DNA from: an uncultured Prevotella sp.
Lineage (GTDB): Bacteria > Bacteroidota > Bacteroidia > Bacteroidales > Bacteroidaceae
Length of the DNA stretch: 53,262 nucleotides
Direction: 5' to 3'
Assembly (NCBI GenBank): GCA_944321295.1
Contig: CALUKU010000024.1
Span: 1-53,262, forward strand
Shown: positions 36,985-46,354 of the stretch, in pieces
Layout of the letters: the number at the start of each line of letters is the position of its first letter
Numbering within the stretch: position 1 is the stretch's first letter
Made by a program: the position numbers and the translations under genes
Notes under the pieces: model-generated
The model's database searches: none
Told to the model about the DNA's origin: nothing
The model's input: only the letters and a program-made list of their open reading frames with translations

Positions 36985-38310
36985 TCACTTAATAAGCTCA
37001 ACAACTGTCTTTATGCCTTTAAGCTTTTGCCCGGAGGTACGCTCTACTACGTCTTTCCATTTGGCTATGTCAACCGCCGCGTACGAGCACCTCTCCCTCA
37101 CGTCAATTCGTCCGATGTCGCCGCCTGAAAGTCCGCCCACCTTACATAAGAAGCCAAGCACGTCGCCTTTAGACACCTTGTCATGCTTGCCTTTACCTAT
37201 ATATAATGTGGCCGTCTTCGGGCGCGGAGGAACACCCGTTCCCTCGCCGAAGCTATAACCATCGACCGCATCCGTCACATAAGCCGGCAGCTCCTCGTCA
37301 GGACCGAGCAGGAAGAACGCCCTACCCTCGGCTCTCCACCGGGCCGTGCGCCCCGTGCGGTGAACATACTCATCCTCGCCAACGGGTATATGGTAATGCA
37401 CTATATTGTCAACGTCGGGCATGTCCAAGCCCCGCGAGGCCAAGTCAGTCGCCACAAGCACGCTTGACGAGCCGTTGGAAAACTTGAACACGGCATCCTC
37501 ACGCATCTTCTGGTCCATACCTCCATGCAACGAGCTTACCACAAATCCCCTGTCAGCCAGATAACCGCTTACCCGTTCAACGCTGTCACGGTAATTCAAG
37601 AAGACGATTGTGCTCGCCTCACCGAAACTGCAAAGCAGGTTGTAAAGCGTTTCAAGCTTGTCCTTACCTGCGCTTTTCACGACATACGTGCATACACGGC
37701 CTGCAACAGTGCTTTCGTCAAGATAGTCAAGGCGCTCGGCATTACGCATATTGACGAACGACGGTATCTCGTCGGCGTCAGTTGCCGACAGCAGGAAACG
37801 CCTTCTCACGCCCGGCAGCATGCTCACGGCACGTTTCATCTCGTCGCTGAAGCCCATCTTCAAGCACTTGTCGAACTCGTCGATAACAAGATACCTTACC
37901 GCGTAAGGACTGATGTTGCCCTTTGCGAGATGGTCAACAAGGCGCCCCGGAGTGGCAAACACGACTTGCGGCGATACCTTCCGCAACTCCCTGTGCTCGT
38001 CCATGGCCGGGCGGCCGCCATAGAGGCATATCGACCTCAGCCCGCTGCCCATGCTCTTGAACACCTCATGCGACTGCAAGGCGAGCTCGCGTCCGGGAAC
38101 CACAACCACGGCCTGCAACGCGTCAGACTCCGCATCGAGCATCATTGTCAAAGGCAACAGATATGCCAACGTCTTACCGCTGCCTGTGGCCGACAGCAAC
38201 ACAACGTCACGGTCGCCGCCAAGCATTGCGTCCTTCATGCCAAGTTGCATATCGCTCAGCGCCTCAATGCCGAGCCTCCGCAGCACATCCACCTTTTTTT
38301 TCTCACGCAT
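36985..38310 (-). CDS. DEAD-box RNA helicase, DbpA-like
   Basis: 441 residues from ATG 38310 (MREKKKVDVL); the upstream in-frame extension crosses a -7 promoter box and is rejected. Motifs in order: short Q-motif region (IEALSDMQLG), Walker A LLSATGSGKTLAYLL, VVVPGRELAL, Walker B variant IDEFDK (DEFD instead of DEAD), LLSAT, IVFLNYRDS, ATDLASRGLDMPDVDNIVHY and HRTGRTARW. The C-terminal about 75 residues (TLYIGKGKHDKVSKGDVLGF) look like the DbpA RNA-binding RRM. The parent family acts in 50S ribosome assembly; that target is inferred from the C-terminal domain. Confidence 0.88.
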   Translation of the reverse strand: MREKKKVDVLRRLGIEALSDMQLGMKDAMLGGDRDVVLLSATGSGKTLAYLLPLTMMLDAESDALQAVVVVPGRELALQSHEVFKSMGSGLRSICLYGGRPAMDEHRELRKVSPQVVFATPGRLVDHLAKGNISPYAVRYLVIDEFDKCLKMGFSDEMKRAVSMLPGVRRRFLLSATDADEIPSFVNMRNAERLDYLDESTVAGRVCTYVVKSAGKDKLETLYNLLCSFGEASTIVFLNYRDSVERVSGYLADRGFVVSSLHGGMDQKMREDAVFKFSNGSSSVLVATDLASRGLDMPDVDNIVHYHIPVGEDEYVHRTGRTARWRAEGRAFFLLGPDEELPAYVTDAVDGYSFGEGTGVPPRPKTATLYIGKGKHDKVSKGDVLGFLCKVGGLSGGDIGRIDVRERCSYAAVDIAKWKDVVERTSGQKLKGIKTVVELIK

Positions 38311-38350
38311 ATACCTAATGGTTGTTTTTCTAGTATCGGTGTTTCCGTGG

Positions 38351-38358
38351 CAAAGATA
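38351..38358 (-). promoter_or_regulatory. -7 element for the helicase gene
   Basis: TATCTTTG on the minus strand, 41 bp before the ATG at 38310. The -33 region has only TTGG. Confidence 0.5.
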
Positions 38359-38448
38359 CAAAACAAATTTGAAACCAACGAATAAAAACGGAATAATAAT
38401 TTTACGACAACAAAAATTAAAACCACCGGCATATTTGTTTGCGTTCAC

Positions 38449-39127
38449 ACACCGACACGAACGCCCTTAGCCCCTATCGCCAACGTTATTCTTTTGATTT
38501 AAAAGCTATGTAAACCTGCCGTGCAGCAAGCGTTGCCGAACATAATAACGACCTGGTAAATGCCACCTTATTATAATATATAACAAACGTGCAACAGCCG
38601 CAGCCGAAAAGCAACAACAGCAAAATGACACACAGCCACATTTCCGCCAAAAACGCTTACATTATGATTTAGCTTAATGCTCTCAGAAGGGCCTCGCCCG
38701 TAAGCCGCAAGTCAATTGACGGGAAAAACGCAAGGAAAAGTGTGCAACATCAAACCACTAACAATCAACGATTTATATGCATACAAGGGCAAGATGTGCA
38801 ATAAAACATCTGATTTTCAGCACGAAAACAGACGGTCTTCACACCCAAAGTCACCCTGTGTTGCACCCCTGAGCACGACGGAAAGCACCCTAAAACATGA
38901 CCTTTTACAACGGAACAGACCGTGAATGACGCCGCAAAAGGCCGCGTTTGACGGCTCCAACCGCCATGTCAGCCCCCGTAAAAGAGCCGGTTCGTCAAAA
39001 CAGCCTGACATATACGGAATGACATATTGCAACGCCTCACGGCGTTAAGGCTTACGCCATGCTCGGCGCAAAGGACACGGTTGAAATAAGAAAAATTATC
39101 CCGTCAAACAAAAACAGCCTTAAAACA
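38449..39127. other. Long non-coding gap between helicase and ppdK
   Basis: About 680 bp with no credible gene. The 69-codon frame at 38716-38925 has an unconvincing composition. It contains a GTGCAACATC...GATGTGCAATAA stretch (38741-38800) with repeated GTGCAA words, the word array at 38896, and a CGCCTCACGGCG hairpin near 39033. Confidence 0.5.
38896..39000. repeat. AAAAGGCCGC word array, locus E
   Basis: The most degenerate of the five loci: GACCTTTTACAACGG, GCAAAAGGCCGCGTTTGACGG and GTAAAAGAGCCGGTTCGTC, spaced irregularly. It is in the helicase-ppdK gap. Confidence 0.5.
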
Positions 39128-39158
39128 TTTGGATTTTTATTTTATTTAAGTATATTTG
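39128..39158 (+). promoter_or_regulatory. Consensus promoter of ppdK
   Basis: TTTG at 39128-39131, a 19-bp spacer and TATATTTG at 39151-39158, then 43 bp to the ATG. Exact Bacteroidetes consensus. Confidence 0.8.
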
Positions 39159-39201
39159 CAAACTATAAATGACAATTCTGAAAACCTACTGATTTATAAC
39201 T

Positions 39202-41925
<2,724 letters not shown>

Positions 41926-41946
41926 AAAGACGCTGATTATCAGTAA

Positions 41947-41989
41947 AATAGGCGGCAGGTGCTTGTAAATCAACACTTTGCCGCCTATT
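41947..41989 (+). terminator. ppdK terminator
   Basis: AATAGGCGGCA (41947-41957) and TGCCGCCTATT (41979-41989) form an 11-bp stem with a 21-nt loop. This is the last clear host feature before the integrated element. Confidence 0.75.
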
Positions 41990-42045
41990 ATAGTTAATAA
42001 AGGCACGAGCATTACGATGCACTTTTTGTGCAGAATGAACGCAAA

Positions 42046-42098
42046 TGTTGTACAAATGTTGCACAGTTTCTACAACGCTGTTGTACACGTGTTGTACA
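42046..42098 (+). promoter_or_regulatory. Helically phased TGTTGTACA box array before the integrase
   Basis: TGTTGTACA occurs at 42046, 42079 and 42090, and TGTTGCACA at 42057: spacings of 11, 22 and 11 bp, in one orientation and on one face of the helix. A degenerate TTTCTACA sits in the gap. A TGCAC-TTTTT-GTGCA hairpin lies just before it (42018-42032). The position 66 bp upstream of the integrase ATG suits arm-type recombinase sites or an operator. No factor is identified. Confidence 0.6.
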
Positions 42099-42163
42099 AT
42101 GGCATTTAAGGAGTTATCGGTATTTGCAGATTTTTCATATAAACAAATTGGAACACAGATAAT

Positions 42164-43645
42164 ATGGCAACATTAAAAGCAGTGGTAAGGACGATGAGAG
42201 CGGACGGCTTTTATCCCGTGTATATACGGATAACACATCATCGTGCTTCAACCTTCATCAAGACAGACAAAATGGTAACTCGTAGGGAGCTTACCAAGTC
42301 CAACGAAATCAAAGACCCGTTTGTGCTGCAATTCTGTACACAGCGCATACTGGAGTACAACGAGAAGCTGAACAAGGTGAACATTGAACACTGGACGGCA
42401 AAGGAGGTGGCAGAGTTTCTGATAAGAGAGGATAATGACATCTGCTTCTCTGACTATGCCCGGAAGCATATCGACCGCATGATAGACCGGGGACAACAGC
42501 GCAACGCGAAGAACTACCAGCTTGCGCTGAACCACATGGAGCGGTTTGCCGGCACAACGAAGGTGATGTTCTCTCACCTGACATCTTCATTCGTGAACAA
42601 ATGGATTGAATCGTTGGAGCAGACGCACAGGGCAAAGGAAATGTACCCTATCTGTATGCGTCAGGTATTCAAGGCGGCGACAATGGAGCTGAACGACTAC
42701 GACAACGGGCTGATCCGAATAAAGACAAACCCGTGGGTGAAGGTAAGCATCCCGAAGGCGGACCGCACGGAGAAGCTGGCGATAACGCCGGAGGCCTGCC
42801 GGCGGTTCTTCTCGTTTCCTCTGCCTGAAAGCAAGATGAAGTTTCCGCTTGCGGAGCTGGGTCGGGACGTGGCGATGATGGTGCTTTGCCTGGCAGGTAT
42901 CAACACGGTAGACCTGTTCAATATGCGCAAGGAGGACTACCACGGCGGCATCATCCACTACCAGCGTGCCAAGACCAAGAAGTTCAGGGCTGACGGTGCG
43001 TATATGGAAATGCGTGTTCCGCCCATTATCCTGCCGTTGTTCGAGAAGTATGTCAGTAAGGACGAGAAAGACGAGCATCTGTTTGTGTTCAGCGAAAGAC
43101 ATACGACCAACGACAGCTTCTGTGCAAACGTGAACGGCGGCATAAGGCAGATATGCCGGGCAATGGGCATGACAAAGGACGAGGACTATTCGGCGTACAC
43201 GTTCAGGCACACGTGGGGCACGGTGGCGCAGAACGACTGCGGAGCGTCAATCAGTGAGGTTGCATTTGCCATGAACCACAGCAGCGGGCACAAGGTAACA
43301 CGTGGATATATCAAGATTGACTTCACCCCGGCATGGGAGCTGAACGAGAAGGTCGTGGACTTCATTTTCTTTTCCGACAAGCCGTCAGTCAGAGAACGCC
43401 ACGAGGAAGAACCTCATTTCCGCCTGTCCTACCGCTACCAAGTACACGGCGAGGCATTTTTTCAGGGCAGGAAGGTGGCGGAGCTTACGGACACCGGCTA
43501 TAACAACGTGGATGAGGTCATAGACAAGCTGGCGGCGGAGCTGCCTGAAGAAATACCGGCACGCTCAATGGTAATGTTCAAGATAGAAAACATGGACAAA
43601 GGGCAGACGGTCGTTTACCAGCGAATGAAAGGAAAGGGATTTTGA
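42164..43645 (+). CDS. Tyrosine recombinase/integrase with C-terminal extension
   Basis: 493 residues. An N-terminal arm-binding domain (about 1-60, TLKAVVRTMRADGFYPVYIR) is followed by a SAM-like core-binding domain (about 85-190) and the catalytic domain. Box I reads CLAGINTVDLFNMR, where the usual Arg is absent (as also reported for the CTnDOT integrase). The HxxR motif reads YTFRHTWGT. Then come MNHSSGHKV and the catalytic Tyr in TRGYIKID at about 382. Some 110 residues continue after the Tyr (VDFIFFSDKPSVRERHEEE, then FRLSYRYQVHGEAFFQGRKV), far more than usual. It integrates/excises the element. A strong terminator follows. Confidence 0.9.
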   Translation: MATLKAVVRTMRADGFYPVYIRITHHRASTFIKTDKMVTRRELTKSNEIKDPFVLQFCTQRILEYNEKLNKVNIEHWTAKEVAEFLIREDNDICFSDYARKHIDRMIDRGQQRNAKNYQLALNHMERFAGTTKVMFSHLTSSFVNKWIESLEQTHRAKEMYPICMRQVFKAATMELNDYDNGLIRIKTNPWVKVSIPKADRTEKLAITPEACRRFFSFPLPESKMKFPLAELGRDVAMMVLCLAGINTVDLFNMRKEDYHGGIIHYQRAKTKKFRADGAYMEMRVPPIILPLFEKYVSKDEKDEHLFVFSERHTTNDSFCANVNGGIRQICRAMGMTKDEDYSAYTFRHTWGTVAQNDCGASISEVAFAMNHSSGHKVTRGYIKIDFTPAWELNEKVVDFIFFSDKPSVRERHEEEPHFRLSYRYQVHGEAFFQGRKVAELTDTGYNNVDEVIDKLAAELPEEIPARSMVMFKIENMDKGQTVVYQRMKGKGF

Positions 43646-43661
43646 CTTCGTGTTTTTTCAG

Positions 43662-43698
43662 CCCACAAGGATTTTTTCTTTGTGGGTTTTCTTTTTTC
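43662..43698 (+). terminator. Integrase terminator
   Basis: CCCACAA (43662-43668) pairs with TTGTGGG (43680-43686) and is followed by TTTTCTTTTTT. It lies 17 bp after the integrase stop codon. Confidence 0.8.
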
Positions 43699-43708
43699 GA
43701 TTTTTCCT

Positions 43709-43767
43709 CGCACGCACGCATACGCGCGCACGCGCTGTAGACGTAGATGGAGTATATTATATATATT
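43709..43767. other. Alternating Y/R run followed by AT-rich tract
   Basis: 43709-43735 is 27 bp of strict pyrimidine-purine alternation, nearly all CG/CA steps (Z-DNA-prone). Eighteen bases later 43753-43767 is pure A/T (TATATTATATATATT), the sort of tract that melts easily. Both lie directly before the 21-bp repeat blocks, in a non-coding gap of 525 bp. Confidence 0.6.
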
Positions 43768-43793
43768 CTCTTTTCTTTTCTTTGTTCCCCAAA

Positions 43794-44044
43794 TTCCGAA
43801 GAAATGCCCTTTTCTTCGGAAGGAATACCCTTTTCTTCGGAAGGAATACCCATTTCTTCGGAAGAAATGCCTTTTTCTTCGGAAGAAATAAGCCTGTTTT
43901 TTCACCCGTTTTTTGCCCGAAAACAGCCCTTTTTTACCCTGTTTTTTCCAATGTTCGGAAGAAAAGGCGATAACTTCGGAAAGAATACGCATTTCTTCGG
44001 AAGAAATACCCTTTTCTTCGGAAGGAATAATAATAACTTCGGAA
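43794..44044 (+). repeat. Two blocks of five near-palindromic 21-bp repeats
   Basis: The TTCGGAA core starts at 43794 (as TTCCGAA), 43815, 43836, 43857 and 43878, then at 43954, 43975, 43996, 44017 and 44038: exactly 21 bp apart within each block. Most units read TTCTTCGGAAGAA or GGAA, an odd-centred palindrome with arms up to 9 bp (43851-43869). The 69-bp spacer between blocks holds four T6 tracts starting at 43897, 43909, 43930 and 43942. Spacing of two helical turns suggests a protein-binding iteron array. As RNA each unit could also make a C(UUCG)G tetraloop hairpin. Because 21 is divisible by 3, several frames stay open, but none looks like a gene. Confidence 0.85.
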
Positions 44045-44060
44045 GAAATGCCTATAAATG

Positions 44061-44084
44061 GGTAAGGAATGGCGATTCCTTACC
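44061..44084. terminator. Hairpin closing the repeat region
   Basis: GGTAAGGAAT (44061-44070), loop GGCG, ATTCCTTACC (44075-44084): a perfect 10-bp stem directly after the last 21-bp repeat. It may terminate transcription or mark the edge of the control locus. No T-run follows on the plus strand. Confidence 0.55.
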
Positions 44085-44170
44085 AAGAAAAAAGCGATGC
44101 CAGTAACATGACCGGCACCGCCTCGATTATGAACACAAAATGAAAAAGAATCCTGTCAAAGTATAGTGGC

Positions 44171-44386
44171 TTATCCTAAGATTGTAATACTCCGGCCGCC
44201 TTCCTGTGCGAGCAGCTTCAGTTCATTAACCGTCAGAATGTCATTGCGGCACTCCACCGTGAGCATTGCACCTTTACGGGCTGCTTCCCTTGCGAATGTG
44301 CGCAGCTGATTAAACGAGTACACGTTTGCGTTGATACTGACATTCGCCCCTTGTTCAAGAATTGTGATGACTTTGTTGTAATCCAT
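44171..44386 (-). CDS. Small element-encoded protein, unknown function
   Basis: 71 residues, ATG 44386 to TAA 44171. Sequence begins MDYNKVITILEQGANVSI; it has a mixed alpha/beta pattern with ANVYSFNQLRTFAREAARKG in the middle and a hydrophobic close (RSITILG). I recall comparable small proteins beside terminase-like genes in Bacteroidales prophages, but I cannot name a family. It follows the terminase small subunit-like gene by 47 bp on the same strand and is probably co-transcribed from the promoter near 44757. Confidence 0.6.
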   Translation of the reverse strand: MDYNKVITILEQGANVSINANVYSFNQLRTFAREAARKGAMLTVECRNDILTVNELKLLAQEGGRSITILG

Positions 44387-44433
44387 ATTGTTTTATTTTT
44401 AAGTTGTAATCTAAAGTAGACGGAAATAGACGG

Positions 44434-44718
44434 CTAAGCCTCGCCGTCGTTTTCGGAAAGCTCAAGAAGTTTGTCCTCGATTGTCTTGCGTGTCTCGACC
44501 GTTGCGTCAATGGTAGTTGATTGCATCTTCGGCACAACGTAACTGGTCAGTTTCTCAATTATCATTAAACGGTCTTTCGGGTCGAGGACGGCCAAATCCT
44601 TTGCGAACTGTTCAGAATTATAGTATTCGCTCGTTGTCTCGATAAGTATATCACGTGCCGTCTTTGTCGTCCTGTTCGGTGTGCCCTTTGTTCTTCCTCC
44701 TGTTTTCTTGCCCCTCAT
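44434..44718 (-). CDS. Terminase small subunit-like protein
   Basis: 94 residues from ATG 44718 (MRGKKTGGRTKGTPNRTTKT). The basic GGRTKGTPNRTT start followed by helical ARDILIETTSEYYNSEQFAKDL and LDPKDRLMIIEKLTSYVVPKM is common in small proteins of Bacteroidales prophages, often annotated DUF5681-like or terminase small subunit. Such proteins bind phage DNA to begin packaging. The in-frame extension to 44880 overlaps the divergent gene and is rejected. It points away from the virion operon, so the terminase large subunit is not adjacent. Confidence 0.65.
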   Translation of the reverse strand: MRGKKTGGRTKGTPNRTTKTARDILIETTSEYYNSEQFAKDLAVLDPKDRLMIIEKLTSYVVPKMQSTTIDATVETRKTIEDKLLELSENDGEA

Positions 44719-44749
44719 ACTCCATGCGTAAAAAGTTAAACTGCAAGTG

Positions 44750-44757
44750 CAAAGATA
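44750..44757 (-). promoter_or_regulatory. -7 element for the minus-strand element genes
   Basis: TATCTTTG on the minus strand, 31 bp before the ATG at 44718, in the 79-bp divergent gap. The TTTG upstream is only 15 bp away. On the plus strand TAACTTTT at about 44782 may serve the virion operon. Confidence 0.45.
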
Positions 44758-44797
44758 AGGTTTTAGTTTTGCCAAATAATGATAACTTTTAATAGAT

Positions 44798-45277
44798 ATG
44801 GGACTTATAGGAAGCGCACTGGGTGCCGCAGGCAGCATATTCGGCGGCATATCCGCATCGAAAGCGATGAAGAAAGCCAAGAAGAATGTGCAGGAACAGA
44901 TGCAGAAGAATCAGGACTGGTATGACCGGCGCTATAACGAGGATGCCACACAGAGGGCAGACGCACAGCGCATACTGACCATGACAGAGGAAAGCATTAA
45001 GAACCGCAACAGGCAGGCGGCAGGTACGCAGGCCGTAATGGGCGGGGCAGACGAAAGTACGGCAGCAGCCAAAGCCGCCAACAACCAAGCGTTGGCAGAC
45101 GCCACGGCGCAGATAGCCGTGAACGGAGAGCAGCGTAAAGACCAGATAGAGCAACAGTATCTGCAACGTGATGCAGAGCTGAACGAACAGTTACAGCAGC
45201 TCGAAGTGGGACGGGCACAAGCCATATCAGGTGCTGTGCAGGGCGTAACACAGGCCGCATCATCAATGCCATTCTAA
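44798..45277 (+). CDS. Putative virion/ejection protein
   Basis: 159 residues. A Gly/Ala-rich hydrophobic N-terminus (MGLIGSALGAAGSIFGGISA) is followed by a long Gln/Ala/charged helical region (KKNVQEQMQKNQDWYDRRY, then QIEQQYLQRDAELNEQLQQL). This layout is shared by DNA-pilot or internal ejection proteins that insert in the host membrane during genome delivery; I infer that role from architecture only. It starts the plus-strand operon, 12 bp before the next gene, divergent from the terminase-like gene. Confidence 0.65.
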   Translation: MGLIGSALGAAGSIFGGISASKAMKKAKKNVQEQMQKNQDWYDRRYNEDATQRADAQRILTMTEESIKNRNRQAAGTQAVMGGADESTAAAKAANNQALADATAQIAVNGEQRKDQIEQQYLQRDAELNEQLQQLEVGRAQAISGAVQGVTQAASSMPF

Positions 45278-45289
45278 AATTCATGCAAT

Positions 45290-46339
45290 ATGTCTACAAC
45301 GCTTAACACGATATTGAATACGGAGCCTGCCACCACGCCGCCCGGCAGCGGCCAGCAGGAACAGACACCGCCGCAGGCCCCTCCGGTCGAACAGGTGGGC
45401 GATGCTGTCAGTAAGACGACACCGACGGTAACAGATGTCAAGAATACAGCCGAGCCTAAGAGGATGAGCTATGAGGAAATGTTCAAGATGCTCAATCCGT
45501 ATCAGCCGCCGACAAAAGAGGAACTGGAGAAAGAGCGCAAGAAGCAAAAGAGAGAGCAGATTTTCGCAGCCATCGGCGACGGCATATCTGCCCTCTCCAA
45601 CCTGTATTTCACCACGCAGTACGCACCGAATATGTATACAGGCGTAAATAATGCCTCAAAGCGGACACGTGAACGCTGGGACAAGCTGACGGCGGAGCGC
45701 AATGCGAACATGACGGCATACATCAACGGACTCATGCGTGCCCGGCAAGCCGATGATGCCTACAACGACAATGAGCGTGCATGGGCACGTCAGATAGGAC
45801 TTGACAAGGTAAAAGCCGAGCGAGACAAGGCAGCGGATGAGCGTGCGGCGGCCAAAGAGCAGCGTGACCAAGAAATGCACGACCTCGACAAGCAGTTGCG
45901 TGCCAATCAGATAGACAAGGCTGCTTATGATGCCAAGAAAGCCGAGATAGAGGCCAAGTATGCCCCACAGCTCGAAGAAAGCAAGATTGGACGCAACAAG
46001 GCGGCAGCCGGAGCTTCCAATGCGTCTGCAAGCGCATCGAGGGCAAGGGCACGATATTACGACCGTGGCGGCGGTTCAGGAAACAAAGAGGATAAGCAGA
46101 AGGCTTACGATTACTGGATGTCCTTGTCGCCCGAGCAGAAGCAACAATACAGAGACTGGAACAACCGTGTTACGAAATACCAGTACAACAGCAAGACGAA
46201 GAAACGGGAGCCGGTCAATATGAAAGACGATGACGACTTCATACAAATGGTATGGAAGCAGCGTCAAGGCTATCTTAACAATCCTGAAAACAATACGATG
46301 CCGGGTGTAGGCGGTAACACGATGCCCGGAGTTGAATAA
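45290..46339 (+). CDS. Putative virion-associated coiled-coil protein
   Basis: 349 residues. A Pro/Thr-rich N-terminus (about 10-45) leads to YEEMFKMLNPYQPPTKEELE, a small hydrophobic stretch (FAAIGDGISALSNLYF), then about 120 residues of charged coiled coil (KAERDKAADERAAAKEQRDQ, YDAKKAEIEAKYAPQLEESK), an Ala/Ser linker and a basic C-terminus. It ends with an imperfect NTMPGV duplication (NNTMPGVGGNTMPGVE). I do not recognise a named family. Its position between the ejection-like protein and the polyvalent gene suggests a virion internal component. The next start is 15 bp downstream. Confidence 0.65.
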   Translation: MSTTLNTILNTEPATTPPGSGQQEQTPPQAPPVEQVGDAVSKTTPTVTDVKNTAEPKRMSYEEMFKMLNPYQPPTKEELEKERKKQKREQIFAAIGDGISALSNLYFTTQYAPNMYTGVNNASKRTRERWDKLTAERNANMTAYINGLMRARQADDAYNDNERAWARQIGLDKVKAERDKAADERAAAKEQRDQEMHDLDKQLRANQIDKAAYDAKKAEIEAKYAPQLEESKIGRNKAAAGASNASASASRARARYYDRGGGSGNKEDKQKAYDYWMSLSPEQKQQYRDWNNRVTKYQYNSKTKKREPVNMKDDDDFIQMVWKQRQGYLNNPENNTMPGVGGNTMPGVE

Positions 46340-46354
46340 TGAAAAACAATAGCT

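Noticed and set aside
38311-38448. 46-residue N-terminal extension of the helicase frame
   Set aside because: A TATCTTTG -7 box lies inside it, and the extension is unlike the family.
38716-38925. 69-codon frame in the helicase-ppdK gap
   Set aside because: It overlaps the dispersed word repeats, and its composition (many Ser, Thr, Lys, Cys without pattern) looks non-coding.
43794-44044. CRISPR array
   Set aside because: The repeats are too short, tandem without unique spacers of constant length, and there are no cas genes.
43747-44106. A 119-codon plus-strand frame through the 21-bp repeats with 7-residue repeats (SSEEMPF/SSEGIPF), and similar frames on both strands
   Set aside because: A 21-bp period keeps all frames open automatically. 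The products are low-complexity, have no ribosome binding site, and the conserved feature is the DNA palindrome.
44719-44880. 54-residue extension of the terminase small subunit-like frame
   Set aside because: It overlaps the start of the divergent virion-like gene and the -7 element. The MRGKKTGGR start matches the family.
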